Part shown: piece after piece, positions 16,901 to 24,895 of the stretch | Position numbering within the stretch: the first letter of the stretch is position 1 | How the letters are laid out: each line of letters begins with the position of its first letter | Source of the DNA: Portibacter marinus | Lineage (GTDB): Bacteria; Bacteroidota; Bacteroidia; Chitinophagales; Saprospiraceae | Direction: 5' to 3' | NCBI RefSeq assembly: GCF_021533195.1 | Contig: NZ_JAJNKB010000003.1 | Span: 755,591 to 819,590 of the forward strand | Length of the DNA stretch: 64,000 bases | Made by a program: the position numbers and the translations under genes | Notes under the pieces: generated by a model | What the model was told of the DNA's origin: nothing | What the model saw: the letters and a program-made list of their open reading frames with translations, nothing else | Databases searched by the model: none

Positions 16901-19211
16901 AGCAAAGTTGACAAGATATAAGCATGATAAATATACCCTGCTGGGAAAAGAAATTTGGAATACTTACAAAAGCAAGAAACCATACGTCATACTTGAGTAT
17001 GATTTGCCCAGATTAAAAGAAGCCGTCAAAGAATGGAAACAAATAAATCCAGCCATCGCAAAGGAATTTCAGAAAGCGATAGGTGCTGGTGAACTGACCT
17101 ATCAATGGGGAGCTTGTGGCCGAATAACCAATGGTTTTCTAACTTTTGACCATTTACAAGAACCTGATAAGGATAGCAAACTCATCCTCATCAAAATGGC
17201 AAATGCATTTGATCTGGCTTATCAGAGATTTCTGGACCTTCAGAAAGCGGAAGCTCAAACACGTGAATCTCAAATCGAAGCTGCATTAGAAAGGGTACGT
17301 TCTAAGGCTATGGCCATGCGCAGCAGCAAGGATATTGGTGAGGCAACCACAGTTCTATTTAACGAGATAGAAAAATTAGGAATGGAAGCCATGCGCTGTG
17401 GTATTTTAATCATTCAGGAGAATAAAGTTATGGACGTATGGACCACATCAACCACAAACAATGATGAAATTATTAGTGTTTCCGGCCAGATTGATATGAC
17501 GATTCATCCTTTATTAGAAGGGGTATTCGATGGCTGGAAAAGCGGTGTACCTCAGACCCAATATGAACTGGCAGGAAAGGACGGTGAAAGCTACTACCAG
17601 GCAATCAGGGGCGAGCTGAGTTATAAACTACCTATCTCTCATATTACTAAGCTGCGGCACTTTAACACTTGTTTCATGTTCAATGAAGGAGCTCTATTTG
17701 CTTTTACAAAAAATGAAATTTCAGATTCATCTGGTAAAATCTACAGCCGGTTTGCAAAAGTATTTGGTCTGACCTATCAACGATACAGGGAATTAATAGA
17801 GTCTGAAAAGAGAGAAAAAGAAGCGAATAAGCAGTCCTCCCTGGACAGGGTCAGAGGTGAAATCGCCAGTATGCGATCTACAGAGGACCTGAATAGAATC
17901 ACCCCAATCATATGGCATGAACTGACCAATCTCGGCGTACCTTTTTTCCGCTGTGGTATTTTTATAATAGAGGAAGAAAAGCAAAATATTCAGGTCTTTC
18001 TTTCTGATCCGAGTGGGAAATCATTGGGGTTAATGAATCTAGACTTTACAACAAGTGAATTAACGAAAAATTCCGTCTCAGCTTGGCAACAAAAGGAAGT
18101 GTACAAAACACATTGGAATCGAGAAGAATTTATCCAATGGACTCTTTCACTTAAAGATCTCGGTAAAATAGAGACCAGCGAAGGATATCAAGGTAGTGAT
18201 GAAGCTCCTGAATCTTTGCATCTCCATTTCGTACCATTTTCACAAGGTATGCTCTATGTGGGAAATCTAGAACCCTTAAACAAAGAACAAATTGACCTGG
18301 TTAGAAATCTTTCCGAATCTTTTTCGATTGCCTACTCTCGATATGAAGATTTCACAAAATTGGAACAAGCTTTTTCCGACCTCAAAACCACTCAGAAACA
18401 ACTCATTCAATCAGAGAAAATGGCATCCCTCGGAGAACTTACAGCCGGAATTGCTCACGAAATTCAGAATCCACTCAACTTCGTCAATAATTTCAGTGAA
18501 GTGAGTAACGAGCTTATTGATGAGATGAATGAAGAAATAGAAAAAGGTGATCTGGAAGAAGCAAGATTTATAGCCAATGATATCAAGCAAAATTTAGAAA
18601 AAATTAATCATCACGGGAAGCGTGCTGATGCGATTGTAAAAGGAATGCTTCAGCACAGTCGCAAAAGTACAGCCGAAAAAGAACTAACGGATATTAATAA
18701 GCTGGCAGATGAATATCTACGTCTAGCCTATCATGGATTGCGTGCGAAAGATAAGTCCTTTAATGCAACCCTTGAAACCGATTTTGATGAAAATATGGAT
18801 ATGATCCATGTGATCCCTCAGGATATAGGCAGGGTAATTCTGAACTTGATTACGAATGCTTTTTACGCCTGCAATGAGCGCAAAAAGAAATCAATGGAAG
18901 CAGATCTAGCCTACGATAATACTTCGGCTTCCAAGTATAATCCAACGGTTTTCATTAGAACATTGACAGAAAAAAATAATATCAAAATTACAGTAAAAGA
19001 TAATGCTGATGGTATTCCTAAAGATGTGATCGATAAAATATTTCAACCCTTTTTCACGACCAAACCAACAGGAGAAGGGACGGGACTAGGCTTAAGTTTG
19101 AGTTATGATATTGTTACAAAAGGACATGGTGGTGATCTAAAAGTACACGCCGAGGAAGGAATAGGAACCACTTTCACCATTGAGTTACCAAATAATAATT
19201 CCAAAAACTAG
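13902..19211 (+). CDS. Giant sensor histidine kinase with N-terminal SnoaL-like domain and seven repeated GAF-like modules
   Basis: 1769 residues with no transmembrane segment visible, so probably cytoplasmic. Residues 1-130 form a SnoaL-like domain, then a coiled coil (LQKAVQERTVELEQRNRALE). Seven repeat units of about 185-190 residues start near residues 170, 350, 535, 725, 918, 1108 and 1292; each opens with a helix like RFLDLQKAEAQAREAQIE, then AALEKVRSRAMAMHxS, and continues as a GAF-like alpha/beta domain. The kinase core follows: GIAHEIQNPLN with phosphoacceptor His1519, N-box NLITNAFYACNE (about 1646) and GTGLGLSL (about 1727). The G1 box reads DNADGIP, where DNGxGIP is usual. No receiver domain follows, so a separate response regulator is needed. 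It leads the plus-strand run of lipid-type genes. Confidence 0.85.
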   Translation: MAIDSSVETEIKEFLQNYWDTYFEGDLKKWGTFITDDYKNIGTTEEEIWNSKKDILDYTKEMIDQMVGNAEVRNKKVQVNSYPPYFMAHELGDLFVKSEDEWLYYAPIRLSSLMQKNGDTWIVLHQHGSFPDSKTEEGEAFGIDTLKEENLKLQKAVQERTVELEQRNRALEIESALQRIRAEAVGMRESADLQDIVVTMRKEFVKLGHEAHYFWHMMWLDDRYEKAMTSGDGSRVGMVMNLPRDFHTKYEQTVAWEKSDEPVHVLAMGTEVAVDYIDRMVSLGNFKKLDPNAPTQDDIRHIGGLTFVMARTTHGEIGYSLPGVVEYPSADALQLLERFASTFDLAHRRFLDLQKSERQAFEVKIELELEKVRSRAMAMHQSIEIGEVAEVLYEQLTGLEGDLWGTGFAFCEVNSDSDEFWFVNHGGVLPNLKMPNTVDPAHIAMYQGFLDQLELLTIEKGGEDLEEHYRYMLTVPSVQPVFQGMLEAGIDFPKWQKWHAAYFKYGYLLVITTETYENEEIFVRFAKVFEQAYIRFLDLKKAEAQAREAQIEHALEKVRGRTMAMQHSDELAEVASLIYFQTKALGIDTFSSGFTIWSEDEADLISWMCNADGSVNPPFTMPISENKWHLEQFQSWKDGKEFIKKDLKGQTMKSYLNYLRSFPSLNEAFEISLAAGHPLPERQVHYVANFSHGNLLFITLEPKQGVDDIFKRFAKVFDQTYTRFLDLQKAEVQARKAQIEAALEKVRSRSLAVTKSDQLHEVVTVLFEKLKELDFPIGSVTLATFKEGSKDWNVFGCGESENGLKAMNFNLPYFSNAFIDDILKAKSRKESGYHSKVYSEEEKNKYYEFVFNNTALKNLPEEIKESVWQSKTYALSTAFARHSTIMVNEFNGKVLDGEQAEVLMKFSRLFEQVYIRFMDLQKAEEQARQAQIEVAVERVRAEAMAMHTSEDFEKVNRVLWDQVSNLDVTGFAGAGIVLFDDDGYVTWWDFSSPGNIGQHEAKLTRYKHDKYTLLGKEIWNTYKSKKPYVILEYDLPRLKEAVKEWKQINPAIAKEFQKAIGAGELTYQWGACGRITNGFLTFDHLQEPDKDSKLILIKMANAFDLAYQRFLDLQKAEAQTRESQIEAALERVRSKAMAMRSSKDIGEATTVLFNEIEKLGMEAMRCGILIIQENKVMDVWTTSTTNNDEIISVSGQIDMTIHPLLEGVFDGWKSGVPQTQYELAGKDGESYYQAIRGELSYKLPISHITKLRHFNTCFMFNEGALFAFTKNEISDSSGKIYSRFAKVFGLTYQRYRELIESEKREKEANKQSSLDRVRGEIASMRSTEDLNRITPIIWHELTNLGVPFFRCGIFIIEEEKQNIQVFLSDPSGKSLGLMNLDFTTSELTKNSVSAWQQKEVYKTHWNREEFIQWTLSLKDLGKIETSEGYQGSDEAPESLHLHFVPFSQGMLYVGNLEPLNKEQIDLVRNLSESFSIAYSRYEDFTKLEQAFSDLKTTQKQLIQSEKMASLGELTAGIAHEIQNPLNFVNNFSEVSNELIDEMNEEIEKGDLEEARFIANDIKQNLEKINHHGKRADAIVKGMLQHSRKSTAEKELTDINKLADEYLRLAYHGLRAKDKSFNATLETDFDENMDMIHVIPQDIGRVILNLITNAFYACNERKKKSMEADLAYDNTSASKYNPTVFIRTLTEKNNIKITVKDNADGIPKDVIDKIFQPFFTTKPTGEGTGLGLSLSYDIVTKGHGGDLKVHAEEGIGTTFTIELPNNNSKN

Positions 19212-19244
19212 CCAAAATAGGACACCAAAATCAGACTATTTCAT

Positions 19245-20360
19245 ATGTACCCTAGCCATCAATTCTCTGAACCCACCATGCATGATGTCATCATAGTAGG
19301 AGCGGGACCAAGTGGTTGTTCAGCTGCTTATGATTTACAGAAATATGGGATGAAAGTCCTCCTTCTAGATAAGTGCAAATTCCCCAGAATCAAGCCTTGT
19401 GGCGGTGGACTTACACAAAAAACGATCGATGCGCTGAGATATAAAATTGAACCGGTAATTAAGTCAAAAAACCATAGAATTGTGATCGGCAAAGGCTATC
19501 AAAACTCTATGCTGTTCAAAAGTGAAAATATACTTTGCACTATGACCGTACGCTCAGAGTTCGATGAGTTTTGTCTAAACAAAGTGATTGAAAGTGGAGT
19601 CTCTTTCGAAATTATCGATACCATTGAATCTGTTTCAGAAAAAGCAACAAGCGTAGAAATCAAAACTAAAGATTGTACCTATCAGGCTAAGTACCTCATA
19701 GGGGCAGATGGTGCCAATAGCACTATCCGCAAACTAACCAATCAATTTTCATCGGTTAGTAAGGGGCTCGCAATAGAAGGTAAAGTGTATATGGAAAAGT
19801 CCAAACTGCCGGACATGGAGTTTGATTTCGGTGTAATCGACAAGGGTTATGGCTGGTTATTCCCCAAAGATAATCACGTAAATGTAGGCTTGTACTCCGG
19901 AAATCTAAAAACTAAGTTTTCAAAATCAACTGTCATAGAATATGCACAGAAAAAGCTTGGCCATGTAAAAGTAGATCATATCGTCGGACAATATGTGGGC
20001 TTGAATGGAAAGCATTATTCTCAAAATTCTGAAAGAGTATTCTTAATCGGTGATGCTGCAGGACTGGTAGATCCTTTTCTGGCCGAAGGGATTTTTAATG
20101 CTATAATCAGCGGTCAGTTAGCAGCAAAGGCTATTCATGTGGGGATGAATCAGGGACTTTCAGCGAAACAGGATTATAATGAAAGTCTGCGGCCTTTAAA
20201 GGCAGATTTAGTGAAACTTGAGCGAATTGGAATTTGGTTTTATCGCTTTCCTGGTCTTTTCTACAAAGGCTTATCTTTCATTCCAACATGGAGTTTTCTT
20301 AAAAAAAGAATCAAGCAAAGAAAGGCAAAGACTACAAATCTGCATGTTGACGAAACCTAA
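19245..20360 (+). CDS. Geranylgeranyl-reductase-family FAD-dependent oxidoreductase
   Basis: 371 residues; a start at the in-frame ATG 19278 (MHDVIIVGAGPSGCSAAYDL) would be closer to family norms. It has the FAD-binding GAGPSG turn, then KFPRIKPCGGGLTQKTI, whose Cys-Gly-Gly-Gly is typical of geranylgeranyl reductases (saturation of isoprenoid chains). VFLIGDAAGLVDPFLAEGIF is the second FAD motif. The same superfamily includes FAD-dependent monooxygenases and epoxidases, so an oxidative role is a possible alternative. It lies 33 nt after the kinase and upstream of a phosphatidyltransferase and a possible terpene cyclase, pointing to prenyl lipid work. Confidence 0.82.
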   Translation: MYPSHQFSEPTMHDVIIVGAGPSGCSAAYDLQKYGMKVLLLDKCKFPRIKPCGGGLTQKTIDALRYKIEPVIKSKNHRIVIGKGYQNSMLFKSENILCTMTVRSEFDEFCLNKVIESGVSFEIIDTIESVSEKATSVEIKTKDCTYQAKYLIGADGANSTIRKLTNQFSSVSKGLAIEGKVYMEKSKLPDMEFDFGVIDKGYGWLFPKDNHVNVGLYSGNLKTKFSKSTVIEYAQKKLGHVKVDHIVGQYVGLNGKHYSQNSERVFLIGDAAGLVDPFLAEGIFNAIISGQLAAKAIHVGMNQGLSAKQDYNESLRPLKADLVKLERIGIWFYRFPGLFYKGLSFIPTWSFLKKRIKQRKAKTTNLHVDET

Positions 20361-20567
20361 ATTCCTTCTATCAATAGGTTTAGGATCATAAATGATCTGG
20401 TCTATTATGATGGCTGGTATTTCCTAAAACCAAATATTATATTAATATCACCATATAAATAAATTAAAAATACTATTATTACTGAATAGCCCTTGGGCAA
20501 ACAGGTACAAGTTACGTCTTATCTTTCATTATAAGCTTAGCTCAGTGTACTCATCAAATCCACAGAA

Positions 20568-21947
20568 ATGAGATACCACCTTCTAACTAATATTAAGGCT
20601 CTTTCCTCGCACATTTACAATTTTGTACATACAAGAACCATAAGCAGAGATGAATACGAATGGAGAAAAAAGTCAATGCCCAGAGAAATCTTATGGCAAA
20701 ACTTAGTGGACCATGAAGACGAATTTCTTAAATACAAAGACAACACCGTTGCGACCTCAGAGTTTCATGAAGACTTAGATCATGGCTTGGCTCTTCACAC
20801 ACTTAATCATAGAATTCCATTGATCAGCACCCTGATACTCAGACTTTTTGGACTTCCGCAAAGTAACATTACAAAAAGTGAAATCGAGAATTGGCGAACA
20901 GATATTGATGACATGGAGATACTCGATGGTGTAGGAATGTTCATCGCTTTTGGAAAATTTGAACTGTTCGATATAGGTTGGTTAGAAGTCATTTGGAATT
21001 ATATCCTGGTGCACTTAGGTCTAAAAAGATTACACTGTTTCAGAACTGAACATGTTCACAAAGACTGGACCCATGACGGGGTGTTTAGAATAAATATGGT
21101 TGCTGATTTCGGAACTGGAATTTGGAAAGATGGAACACAAAAATGGTGTCCTGCTGCTTTAATTCAAAAGCTGATGGAAGAAAATCAAGCAGAAGTTCAT
21201 GTTCATCTTGGTGATATTTATTATGCTGGAACACGAAAAGAAGCAGAGAGACAATTTTTAAAGACTTGGGCACCCGGTAAGCTGGCTTCGTATAACATGA
21301 ATGGCAACCACGACCTGTACAGTGGAGATATGGGATTTTTTCATACCGTATTGGCAGAGCATAGTTTTATACATCAAAAAAGAAATAGTTACTGGAGTTT
21401 TAAAGCAAAATCCTGGCTATTCATCGGTCTGGATTCAAGTTACTATAGTGATGCTTTCTTTTGTACTGAAGGACGAATTGTAGATCCTAACCAAATTTCG
21501 TTTTTACAAGAACAAACTAAAGACCATAAGGAAAATGTCGTCATCCTCACTCACCATGGTCCCGTTTCATCAGATGGTTCAGAAGAACTTGCACTTTGGA
21601 CCGATGTGACCCATGCACTAGGATTTGAACCAGATCGGTGGTATTTTGGACATATCCACAACGGAATGTTCTTTAAGACAACGATATTAGGTGATGTTAA
21701 AACAAAGTTCCGGTGTATTGGATGTGGCGCTTTACCATATGGACTTGGTGCTAAATTGGAGAAGGCGAAGAACGAGGGTAGAATTGAATGGTATCCAACC
21801 AAAGCTTTAGAGAATCCGGGGCCAGGCCAGGCAAGAAGGTTGATGAACGGATATCTCGAACTTGAAATTACGGATTCAGACTATCAGGAAACCTTTTATT
21901 ATCAAGATGGAAGCATTGGCTTTCAGCATCGTTTAGAAACCCAGTGA
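20568..21947 (+). CDS. Calcineurin-like metallophosphoesterase, purple-acid-phosphatase-type metal motifs
   Basis: 459 residues without a signal peptide. Metal-ligand motifs appear in order: MVADFGTG (Asp-x-Gly and not Asp-x-His), HLGDIYYAG (GDxxY), MNGNHDLY, VVILTHHGP and YFGHIHNG. DxG / GDxxY / GNHD / xxH / GHxH is the set of purple-acid-type phosphatases, where the Tyr binds the ferric ion. The first 160 residues are an uncharacterised helical extension that may bind membranes or partners. The GH3 gene starts 11 nt after its stop, so they are co-transcribed. The substrate could be a phosphate monoester such as a prenyl phosphate or phospholipid head group (inference). Confidence 0.82.
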   Translation: MRYHLLTNIKALSSHIYNFVHTRTISRDEYEWRKKSMPREILWQNLVDHEDEFLKYKDNTVATSEFHEDLDHGLALHTLNHRIPLISTLILRLFGLPQSNITKSEIENWRTDIDDMEILDGVGMFIAFGKFELFDIGWLEVIWNYILVHLGLKRLHCFRTEHVHKDWTHDGVFRINMVADFGTGIWKDGTQKWCPAALIQKLMEENQAEVHVHLGDIYYAGTRKEAERQFLKTWAPGKLASYNMNGNHDLYSGDMGFFHTVLAEHSFIHQKRNSYWSFKAKSWLFIGLDSSYYSDAFFCTEGRIVDPNQISFLQEQTKDHKENVVILTHHGPVSSDGSEELALWTDVTHALGFEPDRWYFGHIHNGMFFKTTILGDVKTKFRCIGCGALPYGLGAKLEKAKNEGRIEWYPTKALENPGPGQARRLMNGYLELEITDSDYQETFYYQDGSIGFQHRLETQ

Positions 21948-21958
21948 CGTGATCCCTA

Positions 21959-23491
21959 ATGAGCCTCAGATCAATCATATATCCGCCCGTAGCCAGATAC
22001 GTTTACACCAATCACAAAAGGGCTTCCAAAGATATCGTAGCAAGTCAAAGATGGCAGCTTAAAAAATTATTGGACAAGGCTAAAGAAACAGAGACAGGCA
22101 GAAAATATGGCTTTAATGATATAAAAACATATGCACAGTATAAGGAACGGGTTCCTATCCATCATTATGCGCACATTAAAAGCCAGGTAGAACGATTAAG
22201 CAAAGGTGAATCTGATTTGCTTTGGCCTGGCAAACCTTTGTATTTTTCTGTTACCTCGGGTACGCAATCCGGGAAAAAATTTATTCCCATTACCCGGGAG
22301 TCCTTGAAAAGTCAAAAGATGGGTCGATTAACCACCATGGCTCATTATACCATGAAATATGGTCGTCTTAATGCACTTAAAGGACCGATGTTGTTTTTTA
22401 GTGCGCGACCTAATACTATTGAATTCGGGAATTATAAGGCCCAGCTCTTATCCTCATTGATGGCCGAAACGATTCCGGAATGGATGAAAAAATACAACCT
22501 ACCGAGCAAAGAAATCAACAAGATTGAAGACTTTGAGGCGAGGATTGATTTCATGGTCACAGAAGCAGTGGCAAAAAGAAAAGAGTTGAGAGGTATAGTT
22601 GCTTTTCCTCCCTGGTTACAAATCTTCTTAAACAAATTAGAGGAAGTTACTGATCAAAGTTTTCTGGAGTTTTTCCCTAAATTCAGTTTACTTAGTACAA
22701 GTGGTATGGCCTACACCCCTTACGCTTCTATTGTAGAACAAAAAATGGGTAAACATTTTGACAGACTAGAAACCTATCCATGTTCTGAAGGTTTTATATC
22801 GTTCACAGAAACTTTGGAATATCCGGGAATGTCAATGATGCCCAAAAATGGTCTATATTATGAATTCATTGAAGCCAGGTTTCTAGATAAAGACCCTAGT
22901 CAACGAATTTGCTTGAATGATATAGAAGTAAATAAGGAGTATGCATTGCTTGTTACTTCCAATGCGGGACTTTGGAGCTATGTTGTCGGAGACACGGTCA
23001 AATTTGTTTCCAAGGATCCATGGAGGTTGGTCGTTACTGGAAGACTAGGCCAAACTATTTCATTGGTTTCTGAGCATGTCAGTGTAGCTGAAACTGATGA
23101 GTGCGTTTCAGCCACTTGCAAAAAACACGGCTTAACGCTTCTGGAATATGTTTGTTCCGGAACCATTTCGAAACAAAATCATAAACCACATTATGAATGG
23201 TTAATTGAAAGTAATATTAAACCAGAGAACTTTGAGTTATTTGTCGATGATCTGCATGCAAAATTAAAGGATCTGAATGTTCTTTACGAAGAGTATTGTG
23301 AAGATGGAATTATGCAAAAACCTAAAGTTTTCTTCGTTCCTAGTGGTTCTTTCTTGAGATATCTAAGCAACAGCAGGCCATTAAATGTACAGCATAAGAT
23401 TAATCATATTTGTAAAGATTTTACGCTATTCGAAGAATACAAGCATCATTTGCTTTTTGATAATACCCAAATTTCCAAAAATGAAAAATAA
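21959..23491 (+). CDS. GH3-family acyl-adenylating enzyme
   Basis: 510 residues. The start (WQLKKLLDKAKETETGRKYGF) and YFSVTSGTQSGKKFIPITRES, which holds the P-loop-like ATP site, are typical of the GH3 auxin-responsive-promoter family. LLSTSGMAYTPYAS and YPCSEGFISF are later substrate/AMP motifs, and YVVGDTVKF plus TGRLGQTISLVSEHVS the conserved C-terminal adenylation region. Plant members join amino acids to plant hormones; bacterial members are uncharacterised in most cases. It overlaps the next gene by 11 bp. A role in forming an amide or ester on a carboxylate in the neighbouring lipid pathway is inferred. Confidence 0.88.
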   Translation: MSLRSIIYPPVARYVYTNHKRASKDIVASQRWQLKKLLDKAKETETGRKYGFNDIKTYAQYKERVPIHHYAHIKSQVERLSKGESDLLWPGKPLYFSVTSGTQSGKKFIPITRESLKSQKMGRLTTMAHYTMKYGRLNALKGPMLFFSARPNTIEFGNYKAQLLSSLMAETIPEWMKKYNLPSKEINKIEDFEARIDFMVTEAVAKRKELRGIVAFPPWLQIFLNKLEEVTDQSFLEFFPKFSLLSTSGMAYTPYASIVEQKMGKHFDRLETYPCSEGFISFTETLEYPGMSMMPKNGLYYEFIEARFLDKDPSQRICLNDIEVNKEYALLVTSNAGLWSYVVGDTVKFVSKDPWRLVVTGRLGQTISLVSEHVSVAETDECVSATCKKHGLTLLEYVCSGTISKQNHKPHYEWLIESNIKPENFELFVDDLHAKLKDLNVLYEEYCEDGIMQKPKVFFVPSGSFLRYLSNSRPLNVQHKINHICKDFTLFEEYKHHLLFDNTQISKNEK

Positions 23492-24089
23492 ACTAGTTCT
23501 ACCTTACGCCCTCATAATATTTAGATTATTATGTGCTCCAGCGATGCTTATAATGGGATACTTCGGTGGTACCAATTATGCTTTCTGGATTGTTTTATTG
23601 CTATATCTGGGTTTAATCTCTGATATTTTAGACGGAATTGTAGCCAGAAATGCAGGAGTTGCCACGCCATTCCTACGACGCCTGGATAGTCAAGTAGATA
23701 TGATTTTTTGGGTTTCAGCAGGGTGGACTGCCTGGGCATTACATTCTGATGTCATTCGAGAAAACTGGATCGCGATTGTAATACTATTTGCAACAGAGGC
23801 TCTTTGCTACCTGGTCAGTTTCCTCCGTTTTGGAAAAGAAACCTGCACACATGCCTGGCTTTCGAAATTCTGGGGCATTACCTTATTAGCGGGTTTCACT
23901 GAACTGATTGGTTTTGGAACTGGTGGATTCTTTTTTAAAATGGCCATCATAGTGGGCTATCTTTCACATCTTGATCGGATCCTTATAACCTTAATTATTC
24001 CTGAGTGGACCCATGATATACCAAGTACTTATCACGCCTGGCTTTTAAGAAAGGGTCAGACGTTTAAACGTTATAAGATTTTTAACTAA
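23481..24089 (+). CDS. CDP-alcohol phosphatidyltransferase family membrane protein
   Basis: 202 residues with about six membrane helices, started at ATG 23481 (MKNKLVLPYALIIFRLLCAP), 11 bp inside the GH3 gene. The family motif is D-x2-D-G-x2-A-R-x8-G-x3-D-x3-D; here Asp48, Asp51-Gly52, Ala55-Arg56, Asp69 and Asp73 are all in place, but the Gly after the x8 spacer is Leu65. The four Asp that hold the two metal ions are intact, so it may still transfer a phospho-alcohol group from a CDP-linked donor, perhaps onto an unusual acceptor. The Gly-to-Leu change is notable because that Gly is normally invariant (from memory). Confidence 0.82.
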   Translation: MKNKLVLPYALIIFRLLCAPAMLIMGYFGGTNYAFWIVLLLYLGLISDILDGIVARNAGVATPFLRRLDSQVDMIFWVSAGWTAWALHSDVIRENWIAIVILFATEALCYLVSFLRFGKETCTHAWLSKFWGITLLAGFTELIGFGTGGFFFKMAIIVGYLSHLDRILITLIIPEWTHDIPSTYHAWLLRKGQTFKRYKIFN

Positions 24090-24229
24090 TCTTACTTATT
24101 GTAATGATTTCAAGGAATCGTAAAAGTTAATAACGACGAAATTTTAAACTTTAATTTAAAAGAAAAGTATCTTACGTCTGACCCACCGTGTAACTTACTT
24201 TATAAGTAATACCCTTAAAACAAAGACGT

Positions 24230-24895
24230 ATGTGGAGCATGCCCTGGTTCAATACCGCAGAATACAATACCGTAGGACTGGTAATAAATATAATAGGTTG
24301 TATCTTTTGGTTGATTGCCTATGTGATATTAGTAAGAAATATTATTGTCATTAAATTCGTAGAAATGCCTGCCTATGTCGGTGGTGCAAATTTTGGATGG
24401 GAATTCGTCTATGCCTTTCCATATCATCCTACCACTGGTCTTGCCTTTGCACTAGCTTATATCGGTGCATTCTTTTTAGACGTTTATATCTACTTCAATT
24501 TGTTTCGATATGGTCATAAGCAGCCCATTTTAAAGGAATTTAAAAAGCATTTGAAACCCTTACTCTTAGCCAATTTTACCTTATGGCTTCTTGCTTGTTA
24601 TTTCTTTAAGAGACAAGGTTTAGACGACGGAATAGGTGCTACTTCAGGATATGTCATCAATATGATCATCTCTATACTATGTTTGGTAATGATGTACAGG
24701 ATGAATGATCCTAGTAAATTTTCTTTGAGTTTTGCTTGGTGTAGGATGTTAGGTTCGGGACTAATTGGTGTTTCAGCTGCCATTTTTTATCCAGAGAACT
24801 ATTTTGTGATGCTGTTATCCGGTATTTGTATATTGATAGATTGTACTTTTATTTCCATTCTAACAAAAAGAAAAAATGGGAAAGCGCTTGCTTAA
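24230..24895 (+). CDS. Small polytopic membrane protein resembling PaxB/Pyr4-type transmembrane terpene cyclases
   Basis: 221 residues with about seven hydrophobic segments. ANFGWEFVYAFPYHP (Glu58) resembles the conserved (N/C)xxWExVY motif of the fungal PaxB/Pyr4/AndB cyclases. Near the C-terminus, AWCRMLGSG, then AIFYPENYF and LIDCTF (Asp204) line up by eye with their W-x-R-F-L-G, Y-W-P-E and D motifs. In Pyr4 one Glu and one Asp (Glu63, Asp218) are essential; Glu58 and Asp204 stand at comparable places. If right, it protonates an epoxide or alkene of a prenyl chain to close rings inside the membrane. The comparison is from memory; an unrelated 7-TM protein cannot be excluded. It overlaps the adenylate cyclase by 20 bp. 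Confidence 0.55.
   Translation: MWSMPWFNTAEYNTVGLVINIIGCIFWLIAYVILVRNIIVIKFVEMPAYVGGANFGWEFVYAFPYHPTTGLAFALAYIGAFFLDVYIYFNLFRYGHKQPILKEFKKHLKPLLLANFTLWLLACYFFKRQGLDDGIGATSGYVINMIISILCLVMMYRMNDPSKFSLSFAWCRMLGSGLIGVSAAIFYPENYFVMLLSGICILIDCTFISILTKRKNGKALA

Noticed and set aside
24230..24895. TspO/MBR-type membrane protein
   Set aside because: TspO has five helices and about 160 residues with different Trp-rich motifs; the WE motif near the N-terminus and the C-terminal Asp do not fit it.
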